From RGIG3178 sp963674495 (GTDB lineage Bacteria > Bacillota > Clostridia > Christensenellales > QAND01): a stretch of DNA of 64,000 nt. The stretch spans positions 1,116,001 to 1,180,000 of the forward strand of contig CAXXLG010000002.1 of the NCBI GenBank assembly GCA_963674495.2, read 5' to 3'. Below the pieces are notes generated by a model. That model had not been told where the DNA came from, did not search any database, and saw nothing but the letters and a program-made list of their open reading frames with translations. Positions within the stretch are counted from its first letter, which is position 1. Every line of letters starts with the position of its first letter. A program made the translations under genes and the position numbers. Of this stretch, positions 35,244 through 44,739 are shown one piece after another.

Positions 35244-35831
35244 GTGAGCAAGGAGCTTATGCAAATGTCGAATGAAGCGCTTTGGGAACTGTTCCCCATG
35301 CTGTTGTCAGAGTATGATCCAAGCTGGCCATCCGCCTATCAAGCGGAGAAGTCGCTGCTTGTTGATACGTTGGATAGAATAAACGTTGCGCGCATCAGCC
35401 ACATCGGCAGCACTGCCGTAAAGGGATTGATCGCCAAACCCACCATCGATATACTGCTGGAAATCAAAGATGACTGCGATGTGGAAAAACTGGCTAAGGC
35501 GATGAAAAAGAGCGGCTATATCGCAAGTGCCCAGCCCGATAATCCGCCGCCGCATCTGATGTTTCTTAAGGGCTATACACCGAAGGGATTCGTAGGGCAG
35601 GCCTTCCATGTACACATTCGGTACGGCGGCGACTGGCCGGAACTGTATTTCCGCGATTATCTCCGCCTGCACGCGGACGTTGCAAAACAATACAGCGCGC
35701 TTAAAACAAAGCTCAAGAACCGATATAAGCACGATCGAGATGGGTATACGAACGCCAAAACTGATTTCATCGAAAAATATACCGCACTGGCCAAGCGTGC
35801 TTTTGGCGGTCGCTATCAGCCCGGGATATGA
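35244..35831 (+). CDS. GrpB/UPF0157 family nucleotidyltransferase-fold protein
   Basis: A 195-residue protein with the GrpB signature: YDPSWPSAYQAEKSLL, the nucleotidyltransferase-like HIGSTAVKGLIAKPTIDILL, and HVHIRYGGDWPELYFRDYL. The biochemical role is unsettled. The likely start is GTG 35244 behind AAGGGG; ATG 35259 is an alternative with a very close AGGAG. Confidence 0.88.
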   Translation: MSKELMQMSNEALWELFPMLLSEYDPSWPSAYQAEKSLLVDTLDRINVARISHIGSTAVKGLIAKPTIDILLEIKDDCDVEKLAKAMKKSGYIASAQPDNPPPHLMFLKGYTPKGFVGQAFHVHIRYGGDWPELYFRDYLRLHADVAKQYSALKTKLKNRYKHDRDGYTNAKTDFIEKYTALAKRAFGGRYQPGI

Positions 35832-35886
35832 ATTACGCCGCCGATTTAGAGTTGCCAAGCGCGCGGACCAAGGGGGTGGTGCTGGA

Positions 35887-36663
35887 ATGAATAAGAGTCT
35901 ATACAAAAGAGCGGGCGGTCTGTGCCTGTGTATGTTGCTGTGCCTTTTGGCGGGATGCATCCAAAGCACGTTGGACAACGTTCGCACGGGGGACCCTGTA
36001 ACCAGCGTTGCGGCAACGCCACTGCCGCTGAGCGGAGTGATTATTGGTATCGACCCCGGACATCAGGCGAAACCGGATCACGATCAGGAGTTCGTAGCGC
36101 CGGGAAGCACCAATACCAAGGCCAAAGTGTCCACCGGCACAAGGGGATTGGTTTCCGGTGTGTACGAATATGAGGTCAACCTTCAAGTCGCGCTCAAACT
36201 CAAGGCGCTGTTGCAGGGATTGGGCGCTACGGTGGTGATGACGCGCGAGAGCAATGACGTGAACATCTCCAATTCTCAGCGCGCCGAACTGTTCAACGAA
36301 TACAAAACAGATTATGCCATCCGTCTGCACTGTAACGGACGGGAAGATACGGCGATGTATGGTGCATATGTGATCATACCGGCGGACAATCCGTATCAAA
36401 GTGATTGCGAGCGTGCGGCACGTCTTTTGATCGACGCCTATTGCGCCAGGACGGGTTTGCGAAACCTAGGATTTGAACCGCGCAGCGATCAGACGGGATT
36501 TAACTTCTGCAACCGCACAATCCTTAACATTGAGATGGGGTATCTGACCAACGCGGGCGAGGAGAGCAAACTCATCGACGGCGACTTCCAGCAGGACATG
36601 GCACAGGGTATCGTGGACGGTATTTTGCTTTATTTTGACAAGAGTTGCCCTGATGGCGCTTAG
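35887..36663 (+). CDS. N-acetylmuramoyl-L-alanine amidase, lipoprotein
   Basis: A 258-residue Amidase_3 enzyme with a lipoprotein signal (LLCLLAGC, about residue 21). Zinc and catalytic landmarks are IIGIDPGHQ (His), YEYEVNLQVA (Glu), IRLHCNG (His) and LNIEMGYLTNAGEE (catalytic Glu). It cleaves the bond between muramic acid and the stem peptide and should act outside the membrane. ATG 35887 follows GGGGGTGG; an upstream extension from 35608 only shadows the GrpB gene. Confidence 0.9.
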   Translation: MNKSLYKRAGGLCLCMLLCLLAGCIQSTLDNVRTGDPVTSVAATPLPLSGVIIGIDPGHQAKPDHDQEFVAPGSTNTKAKVSTGTRGLVSGVYEYEVNLQVALKLKALLQGLGATVVMTRESNDVNISNSQRAELFNEYKTDYAIRLHCNGREDTAMYGAYVIIPADNPYQSDCERAARLLIDAYCARTGLRNLGFEPRSDQTGFNFCNRTILNIEMGYLTNAGEESKLIDGDFQQDMAQGIVDGILLYFDKSCPDGA

Positions 36664-36770
36664 TCGTCGATCCGGCGTGAAGTGCGCACGATGCCATGCG
36701 CATGGAAAGCCTATATTCAAATGGTCGGAGAAGCCTGCCGGGCAGGGGCTGTTGTCGCCTGGACAGGCAT

Positions 36771-36778
36771 GCTATAAT
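36771..36778 (+). promoter_or_regulatory. Extended -10 promoter of the HD gene
   Basis: TGCTATAAT (extended -10) 29 bases before the start codon. A TTGTCG 15 bases upstream of the -10 box is a poor -35. Confidence 0.5.
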
Positions 36779-36806
36779 GATGACAAACGATTTTGGAGGG
36801 AAATGT

Positions 36807-37391
36807 ATGGATTGTTGGCATGATCGGACAAAAGCCTATACACTTTTATGCGAATACACCAAATCCGATAGCCTTATACGCCACGCGCTCAGCGTTGAAG
36901 CCGCCATGCGCGCCATGGCGCGCCATTTTAACGCCGATGAGCAGATGTGGGGTATCGTGGGGCTTTTGCACGATCTCGATTACGAACAATACCCACATGA
37001 GCACTGCAACCATACGCCGTCCATGTTGCGCGAAAACGGCTATGACGAGGATTTCATTCGCGCCGTGCAAAGCCACGGCTATGGGCTGTGTACGGATGTT
37101 GAGCCTAAGAGCGATCTTGAAAAATCGCTCTATGCCGTGGATGAGCTGACCGGCCTTGTGACCGCGTGCGTGTATGTGCGGCCCAGCAGATCCATTTTGG
37201 ATCTGGGCGTAAAGTCCGTTAAGAAGAAGTGGAAGGACAAGGCCTTCGCTGCGGGTTGTAACCGAATGGTTATACAAGATGGGGCGGACCGGCTGGATAT
37301 GGAATGGGTGAAGCTGTGCGAGCTTGTCATTGAGGGAATGAGGGAACAGGCCGGTGCATTGGGCCTTACTGGAAACCTTGCTGCGGATTGA
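36807..37391 (+). CDS. HD-domain protein (HDIG-type)
   Basis: A 194-residue HD-domain phosphohydrolase-like protein with LIRHALSVEAAMRAMARHF, the HD pair in GLLHDLDYEQYPHEH, and AVQSHGYG. Proteins of this size and pattern are common in Clostridia and are annotated as hydrolases; the substrate is unknown. ATG 36807 follows GGAGGG with 7 bases between. Confidence 0.85.
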   Translation: MDCWHDRTKAYTLLCEYTKSDSLIRHALSVEAAMRAMARHFNADEQMWGIVGLLHDLDYEQYPHEHCNHTPSMLRENGYDEDFIRAVQSHGYGLCTDVEPKSDLEKSLYAVDELTGLVTACVYVRPSRSILDLGVKSVKKKWKDKAFAAGCNRMVIQDGADRLDMEWVKLCELVIEGMREQAGALGLTGNLAAD

Positions 37392-37488
37392 ACGGATTTG
37401 AGCGCTCGGACGGCTTGAATACGCAACGGAATCGAAACGAAATGCCTATCGGCCGCACGAGCGGGCAAGTACGAAAGGGGCAAACAAC

Positions 37489-38034
37489 GTGGGCGAACAT
37501 GCACAGCAAAGCGGCATGGGACGATCCACCTATATACTGTTGGGTGTTGGTCTGTTCATCGCGTCTTTTGCGCTGTCGGCCCTGACACGTATCGACGCAG
37601 GCATGGGAGCGGGCATGGCGCTGAACCTGATGGATATTGCATTGCACCCTTGCGCACGCTTTCTCAAGACGCCCTATCAGGTGCTGTGCTTTGTTGTACC
37701 CATAGGTGCGGCGCAGGCGCTGTTGGGCAACTATCTGATGCTGCCGTGCATCGTGGTGGTCAGGCTGGTATGCGTACTGATGGTGGCAAAGACATATGGG
37801 GATTTGCCCGCTCAAACCAGGGAAAGCTCGGTTCTGCCGTTTTTGGTTCATGGATTTTGGCTGATCCTGGGCGTCACACTGTATGATGCTTTCGTGTTTG
37901 GCTTGATTCGGCTCTTAATGGGCATCTTGGTTGGTATCGTCGAATGGGCAATCGCCGGGGGACTTTCGGTGGTGATGATGCGACTTATAAGCCGTTATGT
38001 TTTCCCCAATGTGGGTGAGGAGGTAACGCAATGA
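37489..38034 (+). CDS. Hypothetical integral membrane protein
   Basis: A 181-residue protein with about five hydrophobic segments (GVGLFIASFALSAL, VLCFVVPIGAAQALLG, FLVHGFWLILGVTLYDAFVF, GILVGIVEWAIAGGLSVVMM). No family recognised with confidence; the layout recalls small substrate-binding membrane subunits. The start is GTG 37489 behind GAAAGGGG. Its stop overlaps the next start (ATGA), so it is co-translated with the metallo-beta-lactamase protein. Confidence 0.7.
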   Translation: MGEHAQQSGMGRSTYILLGVGLFIASFALSALTRIDAGMGAGMALNLMDIALHPCARFLKTPYQVLCFVVPIGAAQALLGNYLMLPCIVVVRLVCVLMVAKTYGDLPAQTRESSVLPFLVHGFWLILGVTLYDAFVFGLIRLLMGILVGIVEWAIAGGLSVVMMRLISRYVFPNVGEEVTQ

Positions 38035-38765
38035 ACCTGACTTGTCTGGGTCGGTACGGGCCCTATCCCGCGCCGCTTGGGCGCACGAGTTCCTATCTTT
38101 TGCGGACTGATGAGACGGCTGTGGTGCTAGATTTCGGGACGGGTGCGCTGTCGCAATTGCTGGATTTTTGCGCTGTTAAGCAGGTAGACGCGGTGATTAT
38201 AAGCCATCTGCATGCGGATCATATCTCGGATATGCGCGTATTGGCCTATATGCTCAATCCACTTGTCAAAAGCGGAGCAGTGGCAAAGTTGCCGGTGTAT
38301 CTGCCTGATGAACCGCAGGCAGCTTACGAGGAAATCGCGGGACAGCCAGCTTTTTTGGCAAATGTCATTAATCCAGGACAACCGTTGGTCATTGGGGATA
38401 TTGATATATCGTTTCAGCGTACGGTGCATCCGGTGCTCTGTTATGCCATGCGCTTGAAAACGCCGACGGGCTCGCTGGTATACACGGCGGACAGCAGTTT
38501 TGATCCTGCGCTGGCGGATTTTGCCAAGGATGCGGACGCGTTATTGTGCGATGCGGCTTTTTCCAACGAGAACCGGCCGCAAGGTGCGCCGCATATGTGC
38601 GGCGAGGAGGCGGCGAAGCTGGCCAATTTGGCGCAGGCCGGTGCATTGTGGCTGACGCATCTGAATCCGGAAACCGATGAAAACGCCCTTTTGACGCAGG
38701 CACGCGCCGTGTTTGCCAATACTTGGATGGTTATTGAACATGAAACCTTCGAGGTCGGGATCTAA
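38031..38765 (+). CDS. MBL-fold metallo-hydrolase (RNase Z-like)
   Basis: A 244-residue metallo-beta-lactamase-fold protein with the HLHADH zinc motif (ISHLHADHISD), the N-terminal LGRTSSYLL and FGTGALSQLL, TADSSFDPAL and a C-terminal WLTHLNPETDE. The closest type is the RNase Z/ElaC-like group. It overlaps its upstream and downstream partners, including the comEC-like gene. Confidence 0.87.
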   Translation: MNLTCLGRYGPYPAPLGRTSSYLLRTDETAVVLDFGTGALSQLLDFCAVKQVDAVIISHLHADHISDMRVLAYMLNPLVKSGAVAKLPVYLPDEPQAAYEEIAGQPAFLANVINPGQPLVIGDIDISFQRTVHPVLCYAMRLKTPTGSLVYTADSSFDPALADFAKDADALLCDAAFSNENRPQGAPHMCGEEAAKLANLAQAGALWLTHLNPETDENALLTQARAVFANTWMVIEHETFEVGI

Positions 38766-40260
38766 GAAACTGTGCAACCCAAGGCTTCTGGCTTTCTTGT
38801 GCCTTTGTTTTTTGGCGGGGGTAGGATTTGCCCATTTCATCAATCCGCCCGGTTTTATATGGTTCGCTCCGGCCGCGCTTTTAGCCGGAGCAATGGTCGG
38901 ATGGAATCGTCCGCACTTTCGAATCGCGTTATTGGCCTGCTTGTGTTGCGTATTGGGGTTGATGCGCGCTTCCGGCGTTTTCTATGCACAGCGGTTTGCA
39001 CCACGGGAGAAAGGGCTGCTCATCGGAACGGTACTTGAGGTTTCGTACCATGAATACAACCAGAGCAGGTTTATACTCGCCGATGCAAAGTTTGACGAAC
39101 GGCTGCTGGATGCAAACGCCGTTATTACAGTATACGGATACTTTGAGGCTTCGCCGGGCGACCGGATCAGCTGTACGGTGAGCATGCGGCCCATCGAGAA
39201 CTACGAGGATACGGCCTTTGACTATAAGATGTGGCGGCTATCGGAGAACATCGCCTATCAGGCAGTTGGTTCAAAGGCCAGCAACCTTGGCCCGAATATG
39301 AACCTTTTGTATTTGCCCGTCCGCATGTCGGCAGGACTAAAAGGGATGTTTTGTACGCTCTATGGCGATCAAGCCGCCACGGTAGCAGGCATGACCATTG
39401 GCAGCACCGAAGCCATGTCTGCCGATCAAGAGGAAGACTTTCGCGCTGCCGGCATCGCACATATTTTGGCGGTATCCGGTCTGCACGTCGGTTTTATTCT
39501 ATTGGCCATACAGTGGTTGCTACGGCACAAAACCCGCGTATCCACGCTGCGGCTTATGCTGACTTTGGCGCTGTTGTGGGGGTACTGTACGTTGGTGGGG
39601 TTGCCCACTTCTGCGGTCAGAGCGTGCGTGATGATGTCGATGTTCGTGTTTGCGCAATGGGCTGGCTGGCAATATGACCTTATGACATCTTTGTGTTTAG
39701 CGGCGGCACTGATTGTTTTGGTACGGCCTGCGCAGCTGTTTACGGCAGGATTTTGCCTGTCCTTTTCCGCAACGGCGGGCATCGCCCTGTTTTACCGGAG
39801 TTTTGTACAGAGATTGACGCGCACACCCAAAACGCCCAAACGTGCCGCGCAGACCATCGCGGTATGGGCATCAGCGCAGATCGGTATTTTCCCGTTTATC
39901 GTCGTATGCTTCCGAACGGTGCCGCTGTACGGGTTTATCAGCAATCTGTTCATTGTTCCGCTGGCCGCGGTGGTAACGCTGGGCGGATTGATTAGCGGGC
40001 TGATCGGACTTATCTCCATGGACATAGCCTGGGTGCTGGCGCAGCCGGTGGGCGCCGTTGCTGCTTTGATTGAGGGCGCTACACGTTGGATCGCATCGCT
40101 GCCCGCGTCCCAAATTGCGATCACCTCGTTTGGGGCATGGCAGGTGGTGCTATGGTGCATGGCTGCGGTGGTGTGCTCCCGGTTTTGTTTGGTCGGTAAA
40201 AAGACCAAGTTGGCGGTCGGCGGAATGTGCATGGCGCTGTTTGCCGTTCTTTCGCTATAG
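38740..40260 (+). CDS. comEC: ComEC/Rec2-type DNA-uptake channel lacking the C-terminal hydrolase domain
   Basis: A 506-residue polytopic protein. It has the N-terminal DUF4131 region and the competence domain with AAGIAHILAVSGLHVGFI and LVGLPTSAVRACVMMSMFV, then further helices to the end. Family members are usually 700-800 residues because a metallo-beta-lactamase domain follows; here the frame stops after the membrane domain, and no HxHxDH motif lies in the 130 bp downstream. The gene starts inside the end of a separate MBL-fold gene. ATG 38740 is chosen; the ribosome site is weak. Confidence 0.85.
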   Translation: MKPSRSGSKKLCNPRLLAFLCLCFLAGVGFAHFINPPGFIWFAPAALLAGAMVGWNRPHFRIALLACLCCVLGLMRASGVFYAQRFAPREKGLLIGTVLEVSYHEYNQSRFILADAKFDERLLDANAVITVYGYFEASPGDRISCTVSMRPIENYEDTAFDYKMWRLSENIAYQAVGSKASNLGPNMNLLYLPVRMSAGLKGMFCTLYGDQAATVAGMTIGSTEAMSADQEEDFRAAGIAHILAVSGLHVGFILLAIQWLLRHKTRVSTLRLMLTLALLWGYCTLVGLPTSAVRACVMMSMFVFAQWAGWQYDLMTSLCLAAALIVLVRPAQLFTAGFCLSFSATAGIALFYRSFVQRLTRTPKTPKRAAQTIAVWASAQIGIFPFIVVCFRTVPLYGFISNLFIVPLAAVVTLGGLISGLIGLISMDIAWVLAQPVGAVAALIEGATRWIASLPASQIAITSFGAWQVVLWCMAAVVCSRFCLVGKKTKLAVGGMCMALFAVLSL

Positions 40261-40337
40261 AAAAACCGGGCATGATGGCGCGTGTGGATAGAGCGCGGGA
40301 ATGTCCCGTACATCGCCTGGTAAGCTGCCTGCTCTTA

Positions 40338-40366
40338 TTGTGGTTTTCTGGAATACAACATACAAT
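40338..40366 (+). promoter_or_regulatory. Promoter of the CBM9-like gene
   Basis: TTGTGG (40338-40343), 17 bases, TACAAT (40361-40366), 26 bases before the start codon. Confidence 0.65.
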
Positions 40367-40392
40367 CATTCATAAGGAAAGGGAAGCGTGCT

Positions 40393-41010
40393 GTGAACAC
40401 GTATCTTGTTAAAAGAGTTGAGGAAGGCCAAGACATCCAATGGGATGACATCCCACCGGCGGACATCGTCAATTATACCCCCAACGATAACGCATACTAT
40501 CCAAAGGCGTATGCCAAGGTATGCCATACGGGGGAAGCGTTCCATGTCAAATTCCATGTGGAAGAACCCGGTATTGTGGCGGATCTTGTCAATTACAATG
40601 ATCCGGTATCGCAAAACAGCTGTGTCGAGTTCTTTCTAAACCCCTATCCGCAGCTGCGGGAAGACTATATGAACTTTGAAATCAGTGTATTAGGCACGCT
40701 GCTGCTGGGATTCGGGTATATCCGCCCGGGTCGCGGGCGCTTGTGGCACATACCGTCGGAAACGTTCCAAATACAATCAACGGTGGGAGATCCAGCACAA
40801 TACAACGGAAAGTTTTGGGAATTGAACTATGCAATACCCTTCGATATGATCAATCAGACGTATGGTGCACAGGGATTGGGTTCGGGCAGTAAAATTCGTG
40901 GCAATTTCTTTACGGTTTGTTCACAGGGAGAACTCCGCCATGCAGGTACGTGGAACCCCACGTCGGCGTTCCATGACCGTTTCGGGTTTGGTGAGCTGAT
41001 CCTCGAATGA
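40393..41010 (+). CDS. Carbohydrate-binding family 9-like protein
   Basis: A 205-residue beta-sandwich protein of the CBM9-like type: AKVCHTGEAFHVKFHVEEP, NSCVEFFLNPYPQLREDYMN, FEISVLGTLLLGFGYIRPGR. There is no signal peptide and no attached enzyme, so it is a stand-alone cytosolic protein; ligand unknown. The start is GTG 40393, behind AAGGAAAGGGA. Confidence 0.78.
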   Translation: MNTYLVKRVEEGQDIQWDDIPPADIVNYTPNDNAYYPKAYAKVCHTGEAFHVKFHVEEPGIVADLVNYNDPVSQNSCVEFFLNPYPQLREDYMNFEISVLGTLLLGFGYIRPGRGRLWHIPSETFQIQSTVGDPAQYNGKFWELNYAIPFDMINQTYGAQGLGSGSKIRGNFFTVCSQGELRHAGTWNPTSAFHDRFGFGELILE

Positions 41011-41082
41011 CAATGGTAAACAACACAAATGGTCCTGTGCCATTGAGCTTTGTGTGACGTCGGCTTTTTGAAAGGATATTAC

Positions 41083-42120
41083 ATGGATTATGAAGCGCTG
41101 GGGACACAATTGAAGAATGGAGAACTACAGCGGGTGTACCTGTTCTACGGCCCCGAGCGGTACATGTTGCAGATCTACGAAAAACGGTTGGTGCGCAGAG
41201 CAATCGGCGACGGGGATCCGGCATGGAACGTTAGCCGTTTTGATGAAAAAGCCGATCCGTACGCGGTGCGCGACGCGTGTGAAATGCTGCCCGTTTTTTG
41301 TCCGGTGCGCGTCGTTCGCGTGGAAAACTGCGCCGCCTTTAAAAAGGGGGAGATGAGCCAGGTCTGGGCGGATATCGTAAAGAATGTGCCGGATACATGT
41401 CTTTTGCTGTTCGTGCAAAAGGATAAACCGGACGGCCGGTTGGCACTGACAAAGGCGATAGGATCTCCCCGGCAGGTCTTTTTTGATGCGCTCACCGAAA
41501 AGGATATCCACAAAATGATTTCAGAATCGGTATCAAGGCGCAATCTCGTGTTTCAAAAGGGAGCACTGAAACAGCTGATTTACCAGACGGGTACGGATGC
41601 GGCAACGCTGGCGCAGGAAACGCGTAAGCTTGAGGATTACGTGTATCCCAAAAGGGAGATCACGGAGAAGGACGTGCGCGCCGCCGCCATTCGAAACGAG
41701 CAGGCGGATGCGTTTGACATCACAGACGATCTGATCGCACAAAGATGGGAAAACGCATTTGAACGATTGTCAATATACATTCGGCAAGGCGGTATTATAG
41801 CCATAATGCGCGGTGCGGTGGTGTTCAGCCTGCGACAATTGCTCACCGCACGGCTGCTGATGGACAGCGATGTTGCCCAAAGAACCATCCTCAAACGGAT
41901 CAGGGGCCCATGGTTGGCACGAGAGAAGACCGTCGCTGCCGCCCGGCGCGTGTCCGTGCAGTGGATTCAGCGCGCGCTGTGTGCGGTGGCGGAAGGGGAC
42001 GAAATACACAAGAGCGGTCAAATGGACGAACAATCGGCGTTTGAACTGTCGTTGATACGGGCGTTTGTCGACAACAAAAAATCCGATGCGGTCACACCGG
42101 ATGCAAATTGCGGATTATAA
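41083..42120 (+). CDS. holA: DNA polymerase III subunit delta
   Basis: A 345-residue clamp-loader delta subunit: the N-terminal VYLFYGPERYMLQIYEKRL, DEKADPYAVRDACEMLPVF, VVRVENCAAF, and the helical collar domain to the end. Together with DnaX and delta-prime it opens the beta clamp. The frequent neighbour rpsT follows on the opposite strand. ATG 41083 follows AAAGGA. Confidence 0.92.
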   Translation: MDYEALGTQLKNGELQRVYLFYGPERYMLQIYEKRLVRRAIGDGDPAWNVSRFDEKADPYAVRDACEMLPVFCPVRVVRVENCAAFKKGEMSQVWADIVKNVPDTCLLLFVQKDKPDGRLALTKAIGSPRQVFFDALTEKDIHKMISESVSRRNLVFQKGALKQLIYQTGTDAATLAQETRKLEDYVYPKREITEKDVRAAAIRNEQADAFDITDDLIAQRWENAFERLSIYIRQGGIIAIMRGAVVFSLRQLLTARLLMDSDVAQRTILKRIRGPWLAREKTVAAARRVSVQWIQRALCAVAEGDEIHKSGQMDEQSAFELSLIRAFVDNKKSDAVTPDANCGL

Positions 42121-42230
42121 AGACCTGTATCGAACGTTGTCATAAATGGCGCTGTTTGTGTGCTTTGCCGCACCAATAGGACCAAGAATTTCATGTACAA
42201 TTTCTTATTACAGCTTAGATCATACTATAT

Positions 42231-42262
42231 TAAAAGCCGTGAATCATATTCACGGCTTTACA
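42231..42262 (-). terminator. Terminator of rpsT
   Basis: AAAGCCGTGAA / TTCACGGCTTT with a 5-base loop. The better T run (CTTTTAAT) is on the minus strand, just after the rpsT stop. Confidence 0.8.
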
Positions 42263-42266
42263 ATCG

Positions 42267-42527
42267 TTATGCTTGTTTGGCGTTGTATGCTTTTGACAAC
42301 TGCGCCTTTTTTCGGTTGGCCATATTTTTATGGACTACGCCCTTGGAGGCAGCTCTATCCACCATGCTGATTGCAGCGCGGTATAAATCACCAAGATTCT
42401 CGTCGCCGTTTTGTGCAGCGTCAAACGTTTTGATGCTGGACTTCATGCGGGTCTTGACGATGCGGTTTCTCAGGTTGCGCTTCTGCTCGATTTTTACGCG
42501 CTTTACAGCTGATTTGATATTGGGCAC
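42267..42527 (-). CDS. rpsT: 30S ribosomal protein S20
   Basis: An 86-residue S20: PNIKSAVKRVKIEQKRNLRN, SSIKTFDAA, KGVVHKNMANRKKAQLSKAY. It binds 16S rRNA early in assembly. The start is GTG 42527, 7 bases after a very strong AGGAGGTGA; a longer reading to 42557 would read through that site. The holA-rpsT-gpr-spoIIP neighbourhood is common in Firmicutes. Confidence 0.95.
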   Translation of the reverse strand: MPNIKSAVKRVKIEQKRNLRNRIVKTRMKSSIKTFDAAQNGDENLGDLYRAAISMVDRAASKGVVHKNMANRKKAQLSKAYNAKQA

Positions 42528-42562
42528 TTGTGGTTCACCTCCTACGACTATTGACAAACGTC

Positions 42563-42591
42563 ATTCTACCATGCCAAATGTGCGATTGCAA
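42563..42591 (-). promoter_or_regulatory. Promoter of rpsT
   Basis: On the minus strand, TTGCAA (42591-42586), 17 bases, TAGAAT (42568-42563). Confidence 0.75.
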
Positions 42592-42686
42592 GGAAAAAGT
42601 ATCTAAAAGCGGGGCGTATACCCGCTTATTATCTATTCATGCGAAAGCGAATAAACGGGCAATATACCCAAAAAGGAGGAGTGACC

Positions 42687-43583
42687 ATGAATCAGGCACG
42701 AACCGATCTGGCGGTTGAACTTGCCAGGCAAACACCGCAATTGCCCAATGGTGTATCGTTGGAGGAGGAGGATTTCTCGCAGTATGTGCATACCGAACGC
42801 GTGATCGTCCACAATGCACAGGGCGAAAAGGCATTGGGTAAACCGGTTGGTACGTACATCACGCTGTACGCACCGGATTTGCGTGACGGCGAGCAAGAGG
42901 TGGTGGAGGACTGCGCCAAGGCGCTTGCACAGCAACTTAAAGCCATGATGAAAGAGGGATCGGTGACGCCGGAATCGCCCGCACTCATCGTCGGGCTGGG
43001 CAACCGTACGGTTACGCCGGACAGCTTGGGCCCGCGTGCCGTGGCGGATGTGTTGGTGACCAGGCATTTGTTTTCACTATTGCCCGAGAAGGTGGATCGG
43101 CGTGCCGGATGCGTGGCTGCCATCGCGCCGGGCGTGTTGGGGGATACGGGGCTTGAATCCGGCGAAGTCATCACTGCACTTGTCAAACAAATTAAACCCG
43201 GCTGCGTGATTGCGATCGATGCGCTGGCGGCGATGTCCCCACAACGGTTGACCACAACGGTACAGCTGTCCGATACCGGCATCGCACCGGGGGCGGGCGT
43301 GGGCAACAACCGGCCGAGGCTGGACAAGGAACTGTTGGGTATCCCGGTCTATGCCGTGGGCGTGCCGATGGTGGTGCACGCGCGTACCATCGTATCCGAT
43401 ATCGTCGAGCAGAACGGCATTCGGGATGCGCAAAAGATGATAGAGAGCTGCGAGGATTTGTTCGTGACGCCCAAGGATATCGATACGCTGGCGGCGTATT
43501 GTGCCAAGGTGCTGTCGGTGGGGTTGAACATGGCGCTGCACGGCGATTTGGCATACAGCGAAGCGGTGGACCTGATTACCTGA
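42687..43583 (+). CDS. gpr: Germination protease GPR
   Basis: A 298-residue spore protease of family A25, which degrades small acid-soluble proteins during germination. It has the N-terminal RTDLAVELA, VGLGNRTVTPDSLGPRAV, AIAPGVLGDTGLESGE, DALAAMSPQRLTTTVQLSDT and GAGVGNNRP. ATG 42687 follows AAAGGAGGA. It is paired with spoIIP, as in most spore-formers. The 5' flank has a small hairpin (AAGCGGG/CCCGCTT, 42607-42627). Confidence 0.95.
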   Translation: MNQARTDLAVELARQTPQLPNGVSLEEEDFSQYVHTERVIVHNAQGEKALGKPVGTYITLYAPDLRDGEQEVVEDCAKALAQQLKAMMKEGSVTPESPALIVGLGNRTVTPDSLGPRAVADVLVTRHLFSLLPEKVDRRAGCVAAIAPGVLGDTGLESGEVITALVKQIKPGCVIAIDALAAMSPQRLTTTVQLSDTGIAPGAGVGNNRPRLDKELLGIPVYAVGVPMVVHARTIVSDIVEQNGIRDAQKMIESCEDLFVTPKDIDTLAAYCAKVLSVGLNMALHGDLAYSEAVDLIT

Positions 43584-43634
43584 CGGCAGCATAGCCCCGC
43601 ATGGGATCGCATACGCTGTGGGGGAGGGATGAGC

Positions 43635-44666
43635 ATGCGCAGGATCAAAAGGCGCTCCGTGTTGTCCGGCAAAGGTGCGTTGGTCATAGCGATGACTTTT
43701 TTGTTTGCGGCCTGTCTGCTGTGGTTCAGCATGCAAAAATACAATGTCACGCCGCTGCCCATGGTGCAGCCTACGGCGCAAGCCAACGATACGGCGATCG
43801 TTGTACAGGCGGCGGCGCCGGGCGAATGGGCCACAAACCTGTTGGACATCGAATTGTCCGGATTTCACGAAGCTGGCCAATCCGAAAGCCTGACGGCAAG
43901 CCTTGACGACCCCGATTGGCTAATAAAAGACGGGGAGGCGGACCAGATGTCGGGAAGCACACAGCTGCTGCCCATCGTTACAACGGCCACCGGCCCGGTG
44001 ATCATGCTGTATTCCACCCATTCCAACGAGAGCTACCGCAAGGTGGATGGACAGGTGTACAAGGAAATGGTCAATTCCAACACGATGAACACAAGCTACA
44101 ACATCCTAAGGGTTAACCGGGAATTGTCCACGCTTCTGGCCGACACCCATCATCTGCCCATATACTTTTGCAACACCGACCATGAACAGGGTAAATATTA
44201 TACCACCAGCTATGAACGCTCGCTTAAAAGCATCACGCAAGCCATGGAGGACTATCCGGCGCTCCGCGTGTTCTTGGATATTCACCGCGATTCGGCTAAA
44301 GAGGGGAACGAGGACGATTATGTGATGATAGACGGCAAAGCATGCGCCCGCGTTATGTTCGTGGTGGGGACGGGCGAGGGAAGGACCGGCACGGGATTCA
44401 AAATAAAACCCAACTGGGAAAGCAATTTGGCGCTTGCCGAGCTATTCACGGAGGAGATCAACCGCATCGCACCGGGATTGTGCAAAAAGGTGCGTATCAA
44501 CACCGGTCGGTATAACCAGCACGTATCGGATACCGCGCTTGCCATTGAGGTCGGCCACAATCAAAACACGTTGGAGGAGGCGCTCAACGCCATGCCGTAT
44601 TTGGCGCAGGGTATCAACAACGTATTGACCGAAGATCTTGACATAAAACCCGTTTCCGTGCCATGA
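43635..44666 (+). CDS. spoIIP: Stage II sporulation protein P
   Basis: A 343-residue membrane-anchored peptidoglycan amidase/endopeptidase. An N-terminal transmembrane helix is followed by a linker and the SpoIIP domain with LYSTHSNESY, VFLDIHRDSA and IEVGHNQNTLEEA (conserved His and Glu). It acts with SpoIID and SpoIIM in engulfment. ATG 43635 is 7 bases from GAGG; the ATG at 43629 touches the site. It lies 51 bp after gpr. Confidence 0.95.
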   Translation: MRRIKRRSVLSGKGALVIAMTFLFAACLLWFSMQKYNVTPLPMVQPTAQANDTAIVVQAAAPGEWATNLLDIELSGFHEAGQSESLTASLDDPDWLIKDGEADQMSGSTQLLPIVTTATGPVIMLYSTHSNESYRKVDGQVYKEMVNSNTMNTSYNILRVNRELSTLLADTHHLPIYFCNTDHEQGKYYTTSYERSLKSITQAMEDYPALRVFLDIHRDSAKEGNEDDYVMIDGKACARVMFVVGTGEGRTGTGFKIKPNWESNLALAELFTEEINRIAPGLCKKVRINTGRYNQHVSDTALAIEVGHNQNTLEEALNAMPYLAQGINNVLTEDLDIKPVSVP

Positions 44667-44739
44667 TGGAAGAAACCTTACTGAGCAAATCGCAAGCGGT
44701 TTTCGGTAAGCTCTAAAACAAAAAACACGAGGACGGCGG

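Noticed and set aside
41020..41060. Inverted repeat (ACACAAA/TTTGTGT) before holA as a terminator
   Set aside because: Imperfect pairing and no T run after the stem.
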